From Prauserella alba (lineage in GTDB: Bacteria; Actinomycetota; Actinomycetes; Mycobacteriales; Pseudonocardiaceae): DNA of 64,000 nucleotides. The first letter of the stretch is position 1. Each line of letters opens with the position of its first letter. The stretch lies in NCBI RefSeq assembly GCF_024171735.1, contig NZ_JAMTCH010000004.1, positions 372,001 through 436,000 of the forward strand. The letters are read 5' to 3'. The position numbers and the translations under genes were made by a program. Positions 42,438-49,595 of the stretch are shown in pieces. A model generated the notes under the pieces. The model saw only the letters and a list, made by a program, of their open reading frames with translations. It had not been told where the DNA came from and made no database searches.

Positions 42438-42737
42438 TCAGACCGGTCGGTTGTCACCCTGCTCCGGCTTCGGAAGGTGGTCGGTCGACCACTGTTCCTG
42501 TGCCTCGTAGTCGGTCCGGCTCTGCTCCACGGCGTCGCCAATCGAGTGCAACCCGGCCACCAACTGGCTCGACTGTTCGGCCAGATGGGCGATCACCATC
42601 GCAATTGCGGCACTCGGTTCCCCGGCTTTGACATCCTCCGGCGGCTGCTCGGTGGCACCCAACTTGTCGGCCGCGCTGTGGAACGTCGCCGACACGGTGT
42701 TCAGCGTGTCGGCCTCGACCCGGTGACCCCCGGTCAT
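42438..42737 (-). CDS. Small ESX/EspC-like secretion-associated protein
   Basis: This 99-residue all-helical protein begins HRVEADTLNTVSATFHSAADKLGA and contains a second helix with LAEQSSQLVAGLHSIGDAVEQSRTDYEAQE. This is the pattern of EspC/WXG100-type small partners of type VII substrates, including a Y-x3-E-like end (YEAQE). It overlaps the preceding gene by ATGA and lies 13 bases before the large WXG-like gene, so the two products probably form a complex. Confidence 0.72.
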   Translation of the reverse strand: MTGGHRVEADTLNTVSATFHSAADKLGATEQPPEDVKAGEPSAAIAMVIAHLAEQSSQLVAGLHSIGDAVEQSRTDYEAQEQWSTDHLPKPEQGDNRPV

Positions 42738-43108
42738 GAGTCCTCCCCGTACTCGCCGTACTGCCGAATCTCCGGCGCCAAGGTCGCATCCCACAACACC
42801 AGGTCAGCGCCGACCTGATGCTGCAACTCCTCCAGACCGGCGGTGTGGAACCCGATCCACGGCTGCTCCTCGCCGCATCCGTCAACCAAGAGGTCTAACG
42901 AGGAGTACACCAACAGCGCGACTGACGCGTCCTCCAGCTCACGCAACACCACCGTCAGATCCTCGCCGCGCATCGGCGCCGCCGCCGGGACATAGACGAC
43001 CTGCGGCGCCTCCTCGGTCATCTCCGCACCGAGCACAGGCCGAGACACCTCGGCCGTGACCTCGGACTCGGGCACGTTGGCCTTCGTGCCATACCGCGAC
43101 CCACGCAC
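42734..43108 (-). CDS. SAV_915-like (SseB-related) small protein
   Basis: In this 124-residue protein, residues 30-124 (VVYVPAAA...LTVVLRELEDASVALLVYSSLDLLVDGCGEEQPWIGF...GADLVLWD) resemble the SAV_915/SseB-type domain common beside actinobacterial type VII cassettes. GTG 43108 has GGGGGAGG eight bases upstream and is preferred over the TTG at 43129. It is the first gene of the four-gene cassette. The 43109-43321 gap upstream shows nothing recognisable. Confidence 0.65.
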   Translation of the reverse strand: MRGSRYGTKANVPESEVTAEVSRPVLGAEMTEEAPQVVYVPAAAPMRGEDLTVVLRELEDASVALLVYSSLDLLVDGCGEEQPWIGFHTAGLEELQHQVGADLVLWDATLAPEIRQYGEYGEDS

Positions 43109-43321
43109 CGACTGACCTCCCCCGTTCAATCTGGCCGTCGATGCCGATTACAACAACAACCAGCCAACGAGACAGAGCAGAAAGTCACAGCTCACCCAGA
43201 CAGAGTAGGAGGGGACCGGGCGGCACCACTCAGGCGCTCAGATCAACCCAGCTCCAGTGCGTCCGTACGCGCCCTGAGACGCCATCTGAGAACCCACCCC
43301 GGGGGAAGGACACCCTGGTGG

Positions 43322-44164
43322 TTATCGGCCCGGCAGGTCGGTGGCGGCGAGCTCCGACAGCGCGCCGGTCAGCTGCCGCACGAACCGCAGGCGACGCTGT
43401 TCGCTGATGCTGTCCAGCGACAGGTAGGGGTTGAGGTCCTCCAGCTCGACCAGCAGCAACGTGCCCTCGGCGGTGCGGCACGCGTCGACGCGCTGGATGC
43501 CGTGGCGCATCCCGTTCCAGTCGATGAAGCGCTGGGCGAAGTCCAGGTCAGCCTGGGTGGGCTCATACGCCCTCAGTTGCCATCGTTGTGCGGGGTCGGG
43601 TGTGTACAACGCGTATTCGAAGGTGCGGTCGATGAAGTAGAACGAGACCTCGTAATCGATCGCGACGTGCGGCTGGATCAGTACGTCGCGATCGTCGATA
43701 CCGCGGAGCTGCGTCGGGTCCAGGATCCTCAGGCCCACCGAGTCGGCGCCGAACTTGGGCTTGACCACGTAGGCATCGCTCTGCGGGAGCCGGTCCAAGT
43801 CGTCGACACCCTCCACCGTGGGGACCACCGGGTAACCGGCGCGACACAAGTCGACGAGATACTGTTTGCCCGCCATGTCGGCTTTCCCCGTCAGCTCGTT
43901 GAAGACCCGCGCACCGGTGGCCAGGGCATGGTCGCGGAACGCACGGTATTGCTCCGGGTAGTAGATGACCGGACCACTGTTGCGGACGAGCACGACATCG
44001 AACCGGTCCATCAGCGCCTGGGCGTCCCTCGGATGGCAGAGCGCGACGTCGAAGGCCTCGCGCAATTGAGACGACAGGTAGATGTCCTCGTCACAGTACC
44101 GGCGCCCCCGCGCTTCGTACGACAGATCGGTCACGAAGAGCACGCTGGGCCTGCCGGAAGACAT
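43322..44164 (-). CDS. ATP-grasp (RimK-like) ligase, orphan
   Basis: This 280-residue protein has an ATP-grasp-like layout. An N-terminal Rossmann-like part (VLFVTDLSYEARGRRY...VVLVRNSGPVIYYPEQY) is followed by the ATP-grasp core: AYVVKPKFGADSVGL (about 150-165), IQPHVAIDYEVSFYFIDRTFEYAL and the metal-binding VELEDLNPYLSLD (about 247-259, E and N ligands). The substrate is unknown; relatives ligate amino acids or peptides. ATG 44164 and GTG 44179 are both possible starts. It lies between the T7SS-like cassette and the mftM-like gene, separate from both by about 100-200 bases. Confidence 0.7.
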   Translation of the reverse strand: MSSGRPSVLFVTDLSYEARGRRYCDEDIYLSSQLREAFDVALCHPRDAQALMDRFDVVLVRNSGPVIYYPEQYRAFRDHALATGARVFNELTGKADMAGKQYLVDLCRAGYPVVPTVEGVDDLDRLPQSDAYVVKPKFGADSVGLRILDPTQLRGIDDRDVLIQPHVAIDYEVSFYFIDRTFEYALYTPDPAQRWQLRAYEPTQADLDFAQRFIDWNGMRHGIQRVDACRTAEGTLLLVELEDLNPYLSLDSISEQRRLRFVRQLTGALSELAATDLPGR

Positions 44165-44266
44165 GCCCCAATGTCTCACACGCCTGCCCGGTCACCGGCG
44201 AACACAGCAGCAGCACGCCTCCCTGTCACACGCACTCGACGTCCGGCAGACGCACCCTCAGAGCCC

Positions 44267-45268
44267 TCACGCGTCGGGCGCGGTTTCGACGACGAGCCAG
44301 CCGCCGTGGTGTTCGGCCACGGTGAACGGCAAGCCCGTGCGAGTTCCCAGGCGGGCCAGTTCCGCACCGTCGAACCGGCGTACGTGGCCGAAACAAGTGT
44401 CCGGTTCGTCCTCGAACGGCACGGCGACGACCACCCGGCGGGCGGCGAGCCGCACCGCTTCGGCGAGTACGGCGGCACCGGCGCCGGCGTCGAGGTGCTC
44501 CAGCAGGTGCAACACGGTCACGGTGTCGGCCGCACCGGCTGCCAACGGCACCGAGGCCGCATCGCAGGCCAGCGTCGACAACGGGACGCCCTCGCCGCGG
44601 GCGATCCGCGACAGCAGTCGCATGCTTCCCGGCACGACGTCGGACGCCGTCACGGAGTAGCCCGGCTCGGCCGCGAGCAGCAGCGGGAAGAAACCGAAAC
44701 ACGAGCCGAGGTCGAGCACCCGGCCCGGCGGCACGAGCGCCCGCGCGTACTCGTACACCGGCTCCAGCCCGCCGGTGGGACCGCGGTCCGATCCGTGCAG
44801 CCGCGCGAGCGTGTTGCGGTAGAAGGTCCGCCACGCCGCGAGCCCTCCGGGCACGGTAGAGCGGACGAGTCCGACGAACACCCGCTCGAACAGCTCCTGC
44901 TCGGCCACGAACCCCGGCCGGAACAACTCGTCGGCGACCAGCTCCGTCAACCCGTCCTCGATGTCACCGTGGCCGAGCCGGTGACTCACGACGAGCCGCG
45001 CATCGCCCCCGTGCAGCCGAAAATGCGTCGTGCGGGCGGAAACCGGCCCGAGCTGGCTCCCCAGCCACCCACCGCGGTGCACCACCCGGACCCGCTCGTC
45101 CCGGTACTCACCCGGCGGGCACGGCGCCAGCGGGTCCAGCGGAGCGGGGCCGGCAGCCGGAGCAGCGCGGTCCGGCGGAGCGGCGTCATCGGGCGGCGCC
45201 GGCTGGTCCCACGAGGCAGCGTGGCCGAGCGGAGCCGGCTCGGCACGGGCATGCAACGGGCTCGTCAT
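44267..45268 (-). CDS. SAM methyltransferase, mycofactocin-oligosaccharide methyltransferase MftM candidate
   Basis: This 333-residue class I methyltransferase has a Pro/Ala-rich N terminus (about 1-50), then a helical substrate domain and a SAM-binding fold with motif I VLDLGSCFGFFPLLLAA (about 182-198). DVVPGSM and TVLHLLEHLDAGAG follow. The placement next to VWA, MoxR and methanol dehydrogenase genes parallels the M. smegmatis locus holding MSMEG_6237 (MftM) and MSMEG_6242 (methanol dehydrogenase), as I recall it. MftM methylates a glucose in the mycofactocin oligosaccharide. Its start overlaps the VWA gene stop (ATGA). Confidence 0.75.
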   Translation of the reverse strand: MTSPLHARAEPAPLGHAASWDQPAPPDDAAPPDRAAPAAGPAPLDPLAPCPPGEYRDERVRVVHRGGWLGSQLGPVSARTTHFRLHGGDARLVVSHRLGHGDIEDGLTELVADELFRPGFVAEQELFERVFVGLVRSTVPGGLAAWRTFYRNTLARLHGSDRGPTGGLEPVYEYARALVPPGRVLDLGSCFGFFPLLLAAEPGYSVTASDVVPGSMRLLSRIARGEGVPLSTLACDAASVPLAAGAADTVTVLHLLEHLDAGAGAAVLAEAVRLAARRVVVAVPFEDEPDTCFGHVRRFDGAELARLGTRTGLPFTVAEHHGGWLVVETAPDA

Positions 45269-46758
45269 CGGACGGCCGCAGGCAGGTCGCGTGCGGCGTT
45301 CTCCAGTCCGGCGACGTCGCGCACCACGCGAACCCGGCTGCAGTGCTCGGCGTAGTCCGGCAGATCGCACGCACCGAGGCCCCACGAATGGCGCGGTTCC
45401 GGGGTCAGCCACAGCACGTCCCTGGCTTTGCGCGCGATCTCCTCGAACGCGACGAGATTCGGATCGTTGCCGTTGCCCCGGCCGTCCCCCAGCACCAGCA
45501 CGGTGGTCCTGCGGTTCACCGCGGTGCCGTGCTCGTCGAGGAACGCGCCGAACACGGAGCCGTAATCGGAGTTGGCGTCGACGTCGATGACATCGCCCCG
45601 GAACAGCGTCTCCAGGGCCTGGTCGATCCGCTGCTCGGCGAACAGACCGGTGATCTCCGCGATCTCGGCGACGAACGCGTACGAGCGGACCGACGAGAAC
45701 AGATCGTGCAGCCCGTACAGCAGGTGCAGCGTGAAACCGGCGGTGGCGCGCACGGAAAGGCTCACGTCGGCGAGCACGACGAGCCGCGGCTTGTCCTCCC
45801 GCTGGTCGACGGTGACAGGCCGGAACGGCACGCCGTCGTAGCGCAGGTTCCGGCGCATCGTGCGGGCCGGATCGATGCGGCCACGCGACGCGGGCCGTTT
45901 GCGGTGCGTCACGGCGCCGCGCAGCGAGGCGACAATGGTGCGCAGCGCGTCTTCCAGCTCGTCGTGGCCCCGCTCGGATCCCCGGTCGGACCGGGAGTTC
46001 TCCGCGACGGACTGCTCCAGCAGCATCAGGTGTTCCAGGTGACGGCGCAGCGCCTCGGGCAGCCGGGCGAGGGCCCGCTCCCCCATACCGGACCGCAGGG
46101 CCGCCGCATCGGTCTCGTCGCCTTCGTCGTCCTCGCCGGGGCCGCGCTCCAGCCAGTTGAGCAGCGCGTCCTGTTCGGCCAGGCTGAGGGTGGCCTCCAC
46201 CGGGTTTCCCTGGGCCTTACCGAGTTCGCCGGGCGCGACGCCGTGGCTGCGGTCGATCTCCAGCAGCACCTCGTTCGAACCGTCCATGGTGGACACGTCC
46301 TGCTGCGAGAACACGAGCTCGTCGTCGGTCTCGTTGTCGAGCACGATCGGGTTGAGCTCGGGGTGCGGGCTGTAGCGCTCGATGAGGTCGTCCTCGTCGA
46401 ACAGGTCGCCGAGGTCGGCGTCGGGGCTTTCCATGTCGGCCCGCGGCGGGCGCTGGCCCGCCTCCTCGGCGATCGTGAAGTCGTCGAGCAGTGTGGTCGT
46501 GCCGGTGTTACCCGGGCCGTCGCCGCGTTCGTCGCCGAAGCGGACGTGGGCGAAGAAGGCGTCGAAGAGTTCGTCGAACGTCGCGTTGTCGCGGTGGTCC
46601 TTGACCAGCGCGCAGCGCAGCCCCTCGCGGAACAGTTCGCGGTCACCGATCATGGCCGGATCGGCCACGCAGCGGGCCGCGTCGACGATCTCGACCGACG
46701 AGATCCGCAGCCCCGCACTGCGCAGCAGTCGCACGAACCGATGCAGTCCGGTCAGCAT
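45265..46758 (-). CDS. VWA-domain protein (CoxE-like)
   Basis: This 497-residue protein has a helical N-terminal half with an acidic middle (about 100-270) and a C-terminal von Willebrand A domain. The domain has a MIDAS motif DVSLS (D-x-S-x-S, about 337-341), followed by the conserved D in VLVLGDGRGNGNDPN and the late WLTPEPRHSWGLGACDLPDY. VWA proteins of this type work with MoxR ATPases to remodel or insert metals into target enzymes, as in CoxDE and NorQD. Here the target may be the neighbouring Fe-type methanol dehydrogenase, inferred from gene order. Confidence 0.88.
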   Translation of the reverse strand: MLTGLHRFVRLLRSAGLRISSVEIVDAARCVADPAMIGDRELFREGLRCALVKDHRDNATFDELFDAFFAHVRFGDERGDGPGNTGTTTLLDDFTIAEEAGQRPPRADMESPDADLGDLFDEDDLIERYSPHPELNPIVLDNETDDELVFSQQDVSTMDGSNEVLLEIDRSHGVAPGELGKAQGNPVEATLSLAEQDALLNWLERGPGEDDEGDETDAAALRSGMGERALARLPEALRRHLEHLMLLEQSVAENSRSDRGSERGHDELEDALRTIVASLRGAVTHRKRPASRGRIDPARTMRRNLRYDGVPFRPVTVDQREDKPRLVVLADVSLSVRATAGFTLHLLYGLHDLFSSVRSYAFVAEIAEITGLFAEQRIDQALETLFRGDVIDVDANSDYGSVFGAFLDEHGTAVNRRTTVLVLGDGRGNGNDPNLVAFEEIARKARDVLWLTPEPRHSWGLGACDLPDYAEHCSRVRVVRDVAGLENAARDLPAAVR

Positions 46759-46767
46759 GGCCGCGGC

Positions 46768-47997
46768 CTACCGCTTGCCGCGACCGTGGTTGGCCGCGAA
46801 GGAACGTTCACCCTGGCTGCTGCTCACCGACCGTTGCGGCGCCGGGGTGCCCGTGTTCTCCCCGTAGTAGCCCGCGCCGTGTCTGCCCGGCGTGTCCCGC
46901 GCCGCGCGCAACGCGGCACCCGCCCCCTCGTCGTCCGGATCGACTCCGGGGACGGGCGCGCGCCGCTCCCCCTCGACCGGAGCCCGCCGATCCTCACCGG
47001 CCGGACCCGGTTCGCCCTGCTCCCGCAGCTCACCCGAATCCCGCAGTCCACTCGAATCCCGCAGCTCACCCGAATCCCGCAGCACCCGCATGGCGCGCTC
47101 GACGTCGCGCTCGTACTTGGCCACGACCGAGATCGTGTCCGTCAGCAGTTCGGTGTCCGGTTCGGACGCCCCGAGCACCGCGAGCGTCCGTGCCCAGTCG
47201 ATCGCCTCGGAGATGCCGGGCGGCTTGCGCATCCCTTGTTCGCGCAGCTCGCGTACGACGTCGACGAGGTGGGTCGCCACGGTTTCCGGCAGGCCGGTGC
47301 TCTTCGACCGGATGATGTCCAGCTCCCGCTCCGCCGACGGATAATCCAGCGACAGGTGCAGGCAGCGCCGTTTCAGCGCCGCCGAAAGGTCGCGGGTATT
47401 GTTGGAGGTCAGCACCACGTACGGCATGTGCTCCGCGGCGAACGTCCCGAGCTCGGGAACCGACACCTGATACTCGGCGAGCAGCTCCAGCAGCACCGCT
47501 TCGAGCGCCTCGTCGGCCCGGTCCACCTCGTCGATCAGCAGTACCACGGGCTCGGGGGAACGGACGGCACGCAACAGCGGCCGCTCCGCGAGGAACCGCT
47601 CGGAGAAGAACACGTTGTCGTGCTGGCCGATCGCCTCGACCGCCGACGGCAGATCGTCGGCGTCCGCGACCACCTGCCCGATCTTCTCCCGCAGGATCTG
47701 CGTGTACAGCATCTGCTTGCCGTAATCCCACTCGTAGAGGGCCTTCGTCTCGTCCTGGCCCTCGTAGCACTGGAGACGCAGCAGCCGCCTGCCCGTCGCG
47801 GCGGCGAGCGCCTTGGCGAGCTCGGTCTTGCCGACCCCGGCGGGCCCCTCCAGCAGCAGCGGTTTGCCCAGCTGGTCCTGGAGGTAGACGGTGGTCGCGA
47901 GTGGACGGTCGGCGAGGTAACCGACGTCGGACAGCAACGAGGTGACCTCGCCGACGGAGGAGAAGGAATGGGGGCGGTGACCGTTTCGTGAGCTCAC
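46768..47997 (-). CDS. MoxR-family AAA+ ATPase
   Basis: In this 409-residue protein, residues 10-290 form a MoxR AAA+ module with Walker A GPAGVGKTE (about 46-54), Walker B VVLLIDEVDRAD, sensor 1 TSNNTRDLS and arginine-finger region ALKRRCLHL. The C-terminal 110 residues are disordered and contain a hexapeptide tandem repeat (LRDSGE/LRDSSG, four units; 18-bp repeats near 47020-47090). It partners the VWA gene 9 bases downstream. GTG 47997 is preferred; GTG 48009 is the alternative. A 23-bp hairpin separates it from the methanol dehydrogenase gene. Confidence 0.88.
   Translation of the reverse strand: MSSRNGHRPHSFSSVGEVTSLLSDVGYLADRPLATTVYLQDQLGKPLLLEGPAGVGKTELAKALAAATGRRLLRLQCYEGQDETKALYEWDYGKQMLYTQILREKIGQVVADADDLPSAVEAIGQHDNVFFSERFLAERPLLRAVRSPEPVVLLIDEVDRADEALEAVLLELLAEYQVSVPELGTFAAEHMPYVVLTSNNTRDLSAALKRRCLHLSLDYPSAERELDIIRSKSTGLPETVATHLVDVVRELREQGMRKPPGISEAIDWARTLAVLGASEPDTELLTDTISVVAKYERDVERAMRVLRDSGELRDSSGLRDSGELREQGEPGPAGEDRRAPVEGERRAPVPGVDPDDEGAGAALRAARDTPGRHGAGYYGENTGTPAPQRSVSSSQGERSFAANHGRGKR
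47020..47092 (-). repeat. 18-bp tandem repeat in moxR coding region
   Basis: About four units resembling CAGCTCACCCGAATCCCG (plus strand) encode the LRDSGE-type hexapeptide repeat in the disordered tail of the MoxR protein. Confidence 0.65.
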
Positions 47998-48021
47998 GCG
48001 GGCAAACACCTTTCGGCCTGG

Positions 48022-48070
48022 GCCATGGGTGTTCCGCGGTGCGGCGCCCGCACCGCGGAACACCCATGGC
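48022..48070 (-). terminator. 23-bp perfect hairpin between methanol dehydrogenase and moxR genes
   Basis: Arms 48022-48044 and 48048-48070 are perfectly complementary with a 3-base loop. The hairpin starts 15 bases past the dehydrogenase stop and ends 24 bases before the moxR start. There is no U tract. It could be a partial terminator or a 3' mRNA stabiliser that keeps dehydrogenase mRNA abundant relative to moxR-VWA-mftM. Confidence 0.75.
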
Positions 48071-48085
48071 TGAACTACAAGCGGC

Positions 48086-49378
48086 TCAGGAGATGAGGTC
48101 GTCGAGGTCGCCGTTGAAGCAGTGCTCGACCACCGGCCGCACGGTCTCGAACGTCGTCTCCTTCGGATTGCCCGGCGTGCAGGAGTCACCGAGGATGTGC
48201 TTGGACACCCGGTCCACGTCGTTCGCGTCGCCCTTGATGGTCGAGGCCTTCTTGTAGAAGTCCGTGGGACCGGTGCCGAGGCGGTTCTTCGGGTGGGTGT
48301 CCTGGGTGATGTCGGTGAACCGCTCGGTGATGCCCACGTCGCGCAGCAGCCGGATCGCCGCCGCCACGGCCGCATCGGCCGCCTTCACGTCGTTCATCCC
48401 GGTGGTGTCCACGCCGAGGGCCCCGGCCAGCCGCGCGTAGCGCTTGTACGCCACGGGCAGGTTCCACGCCCACACGCGCGGCAGTGCGATCGCGTTGTTG
48501 AGGCCGTGGTGGGTGTCGTAGAACGCGCTGACCGCGTGGGAGACCGAGTGGATGACGCCGAGCCCACCGGAGTTGAAGGCCTGCCCCGCGGTGTACTGGG
48601 CGTACATCATGCCTTCGCGGGCGGGCAGGTTGTCGGCGTGCCACGTCGCCGTACGCAGGTGCTCACCGACCAGCTCGGCCGAGTACAGCGCGCTGCCGAG
48701 CGACGGCGTGAAGTCCAACCTGGACACGTACGGCTCGGAGGCGTGCGCCAGCACGTCGAAGCCGCACTGCGCGGTGAAGTGCGAAGGGCACTCGTAGTAC
48801 AGCACCGGGTCGTCGACGGCCAGCGTGACGACCGAGTGGTCGTCGAACGCGACGTACTTGTGCGGGTTCGCGGGGTCCGTCGTGGTGTCGGTGATGACGT
48901 ACGCCCACGAGGTCTCCGAGCCCGTACCCGCCGTGGTCGACACGGCGATGTGCGGCGGGTTCTTCGGGTTCTCCGACTTGTTGAAGCCTTCGAACTCGTT
49001 GACGTTGCGGCCGTCGTGCGCCACCGAGATCCGCGCGCCCTTGCACGCGTCGTGGGAGGAACCGCCGCCGATCGAGATGAAGCCGTCACAACCGTCCTGC
49101 TGGTAGATCGCGACGGAGTCCATGACGTTGTAGTCCTTGGGGTTCGACTCCACCTTGTCGTACACGGACGGTTCGAGCCCGTGGTACTTGAGCGACTCGA
49201 CGAGCTTGTTCACGATGTCGGTGCCGCGCAGTCCGGAGGTCATCACCAGCGGCCTGCGCATCCCGATCTTCAGCGCTTCCGGGCCGATCATCTCGTGCGA
49301 GCCGGGGCCCAGCAGCGCTCGCGGAATCGGGTGGAATTCCTTGAGGGGAAACGGCTTGAGAAGTTCGTCGACCTGCAT
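48086..49378 (-). CDS. mno: NDMA-dependent (mycofactocin-linked) methanol dehydrogenase
   Basis: This 430-residue group III Fe-type alcohol dehydrogenase closely resembles Mno/Mdo enzymes of Amycolatopsis and mycobacteria. These keep NAD(P) tightly bound and use mycofactocin (or artificial NDMA) as electron acceptor. Features are the MQVDELLKPFPLKEFHPIPR start, dinucleotide loop GGGSSHDACKGARI (about 101-114), TAGTGSETSWAYVITD, and metal ligands in GFDVLAHASEPYVS and HSVSHAVSAFYDTHHGLNNA. It oxidises methanol or other short alcohols to aldehydes. AAAGGG precedes ATG 49378. The mycofactocin biosynthesis genes are not in this window. Confidence 0.93.
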   Translation of the reverse strand: MQVDELLKPFPLKEFHPIPRALLGPGSHEMIGPEALKIGMRRPLVMTSGLRGTDIVNKLVESLKYHGLEPSVYDKVESNPKDYNVMDSVAIYQQDGCDGFISIGGGSSHDACKGARISVAHDGRNVNEFEGFNKSENPKNPPHIAVSTTAGTGSETSWAYVITDTTTDPANPHKYVAFDDHSVVTLAVDDPVLYYECPSHFTAQCGFDVLAHASEPYVSRLDFTPSLGSALYSAELVGEHLRTATWHADNLPAREGMMYAQYTAGQAFNSGGLGVIHSVSHAVSAFYDTHHGLNNAIALPRVWAWNLPVAYKRYARLAGALGVDTTGMNDVKAADAAVAAAIRLLRDVGITERFTDITQDTHPKNRLGTGPTDFYKKASTIKGDANDVDRVSKHILGDSCTPGNPKETTFETVRPVVEHCFNGDLDDLIS

Positions 49379-49507
49379 TGGCTGACCCTTTCCGTCGTGA
49401 CACGTACCACGCTGAAGCTATGGCCGTGGTCACTCCGGCCCAAGGGGTCCGAGGCCGAAACCGCTCACCGGCGGAGGCAGAACGCCCCCGTGGGACGGGA
49501 ACCGACC

Positions 49508-49523
49508 CCGTCCGTTCGGACAG
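49508..49523. promoter_or_regulatory. C1-regulon palindrome, copy 3 (upstream of methanol dehydrogenase)
   Basis: CCGTCCGTTCGGACAG, extended by GTTCCCGC, matches the copies at 18973 and 36853 with one outer mismatch. It lies about 130 bases before the dehydrogenase ATG. Confidence 0.6.
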
Positions 49524-49540
49524 GTTCCCGCACGCGCGAA

Positions 49541-49576
49541 GAACCGCACCGCCGCGATCGTGCGGCGATGCGGTTC
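49541..49576 (-). terminator. Terminator after ferredoxin-reductase gene
   Basis: An 8-bp plus 6-bp stem with one mismatch (49541-49555 with 49562-49576) lies 20 bases after the stop at 49596. Confidence 0.6.
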
Positions 49577-49595
49577 GTCGGGCGGCGGCGCGGCC

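Noticed and set aside
45343-47991. 882-residue open frame on the plus strand
   Set aside because: Antisense shadow of the VWA and MoxR genes; the minus-strand proteins have clear MIDAS and Walker motifs.
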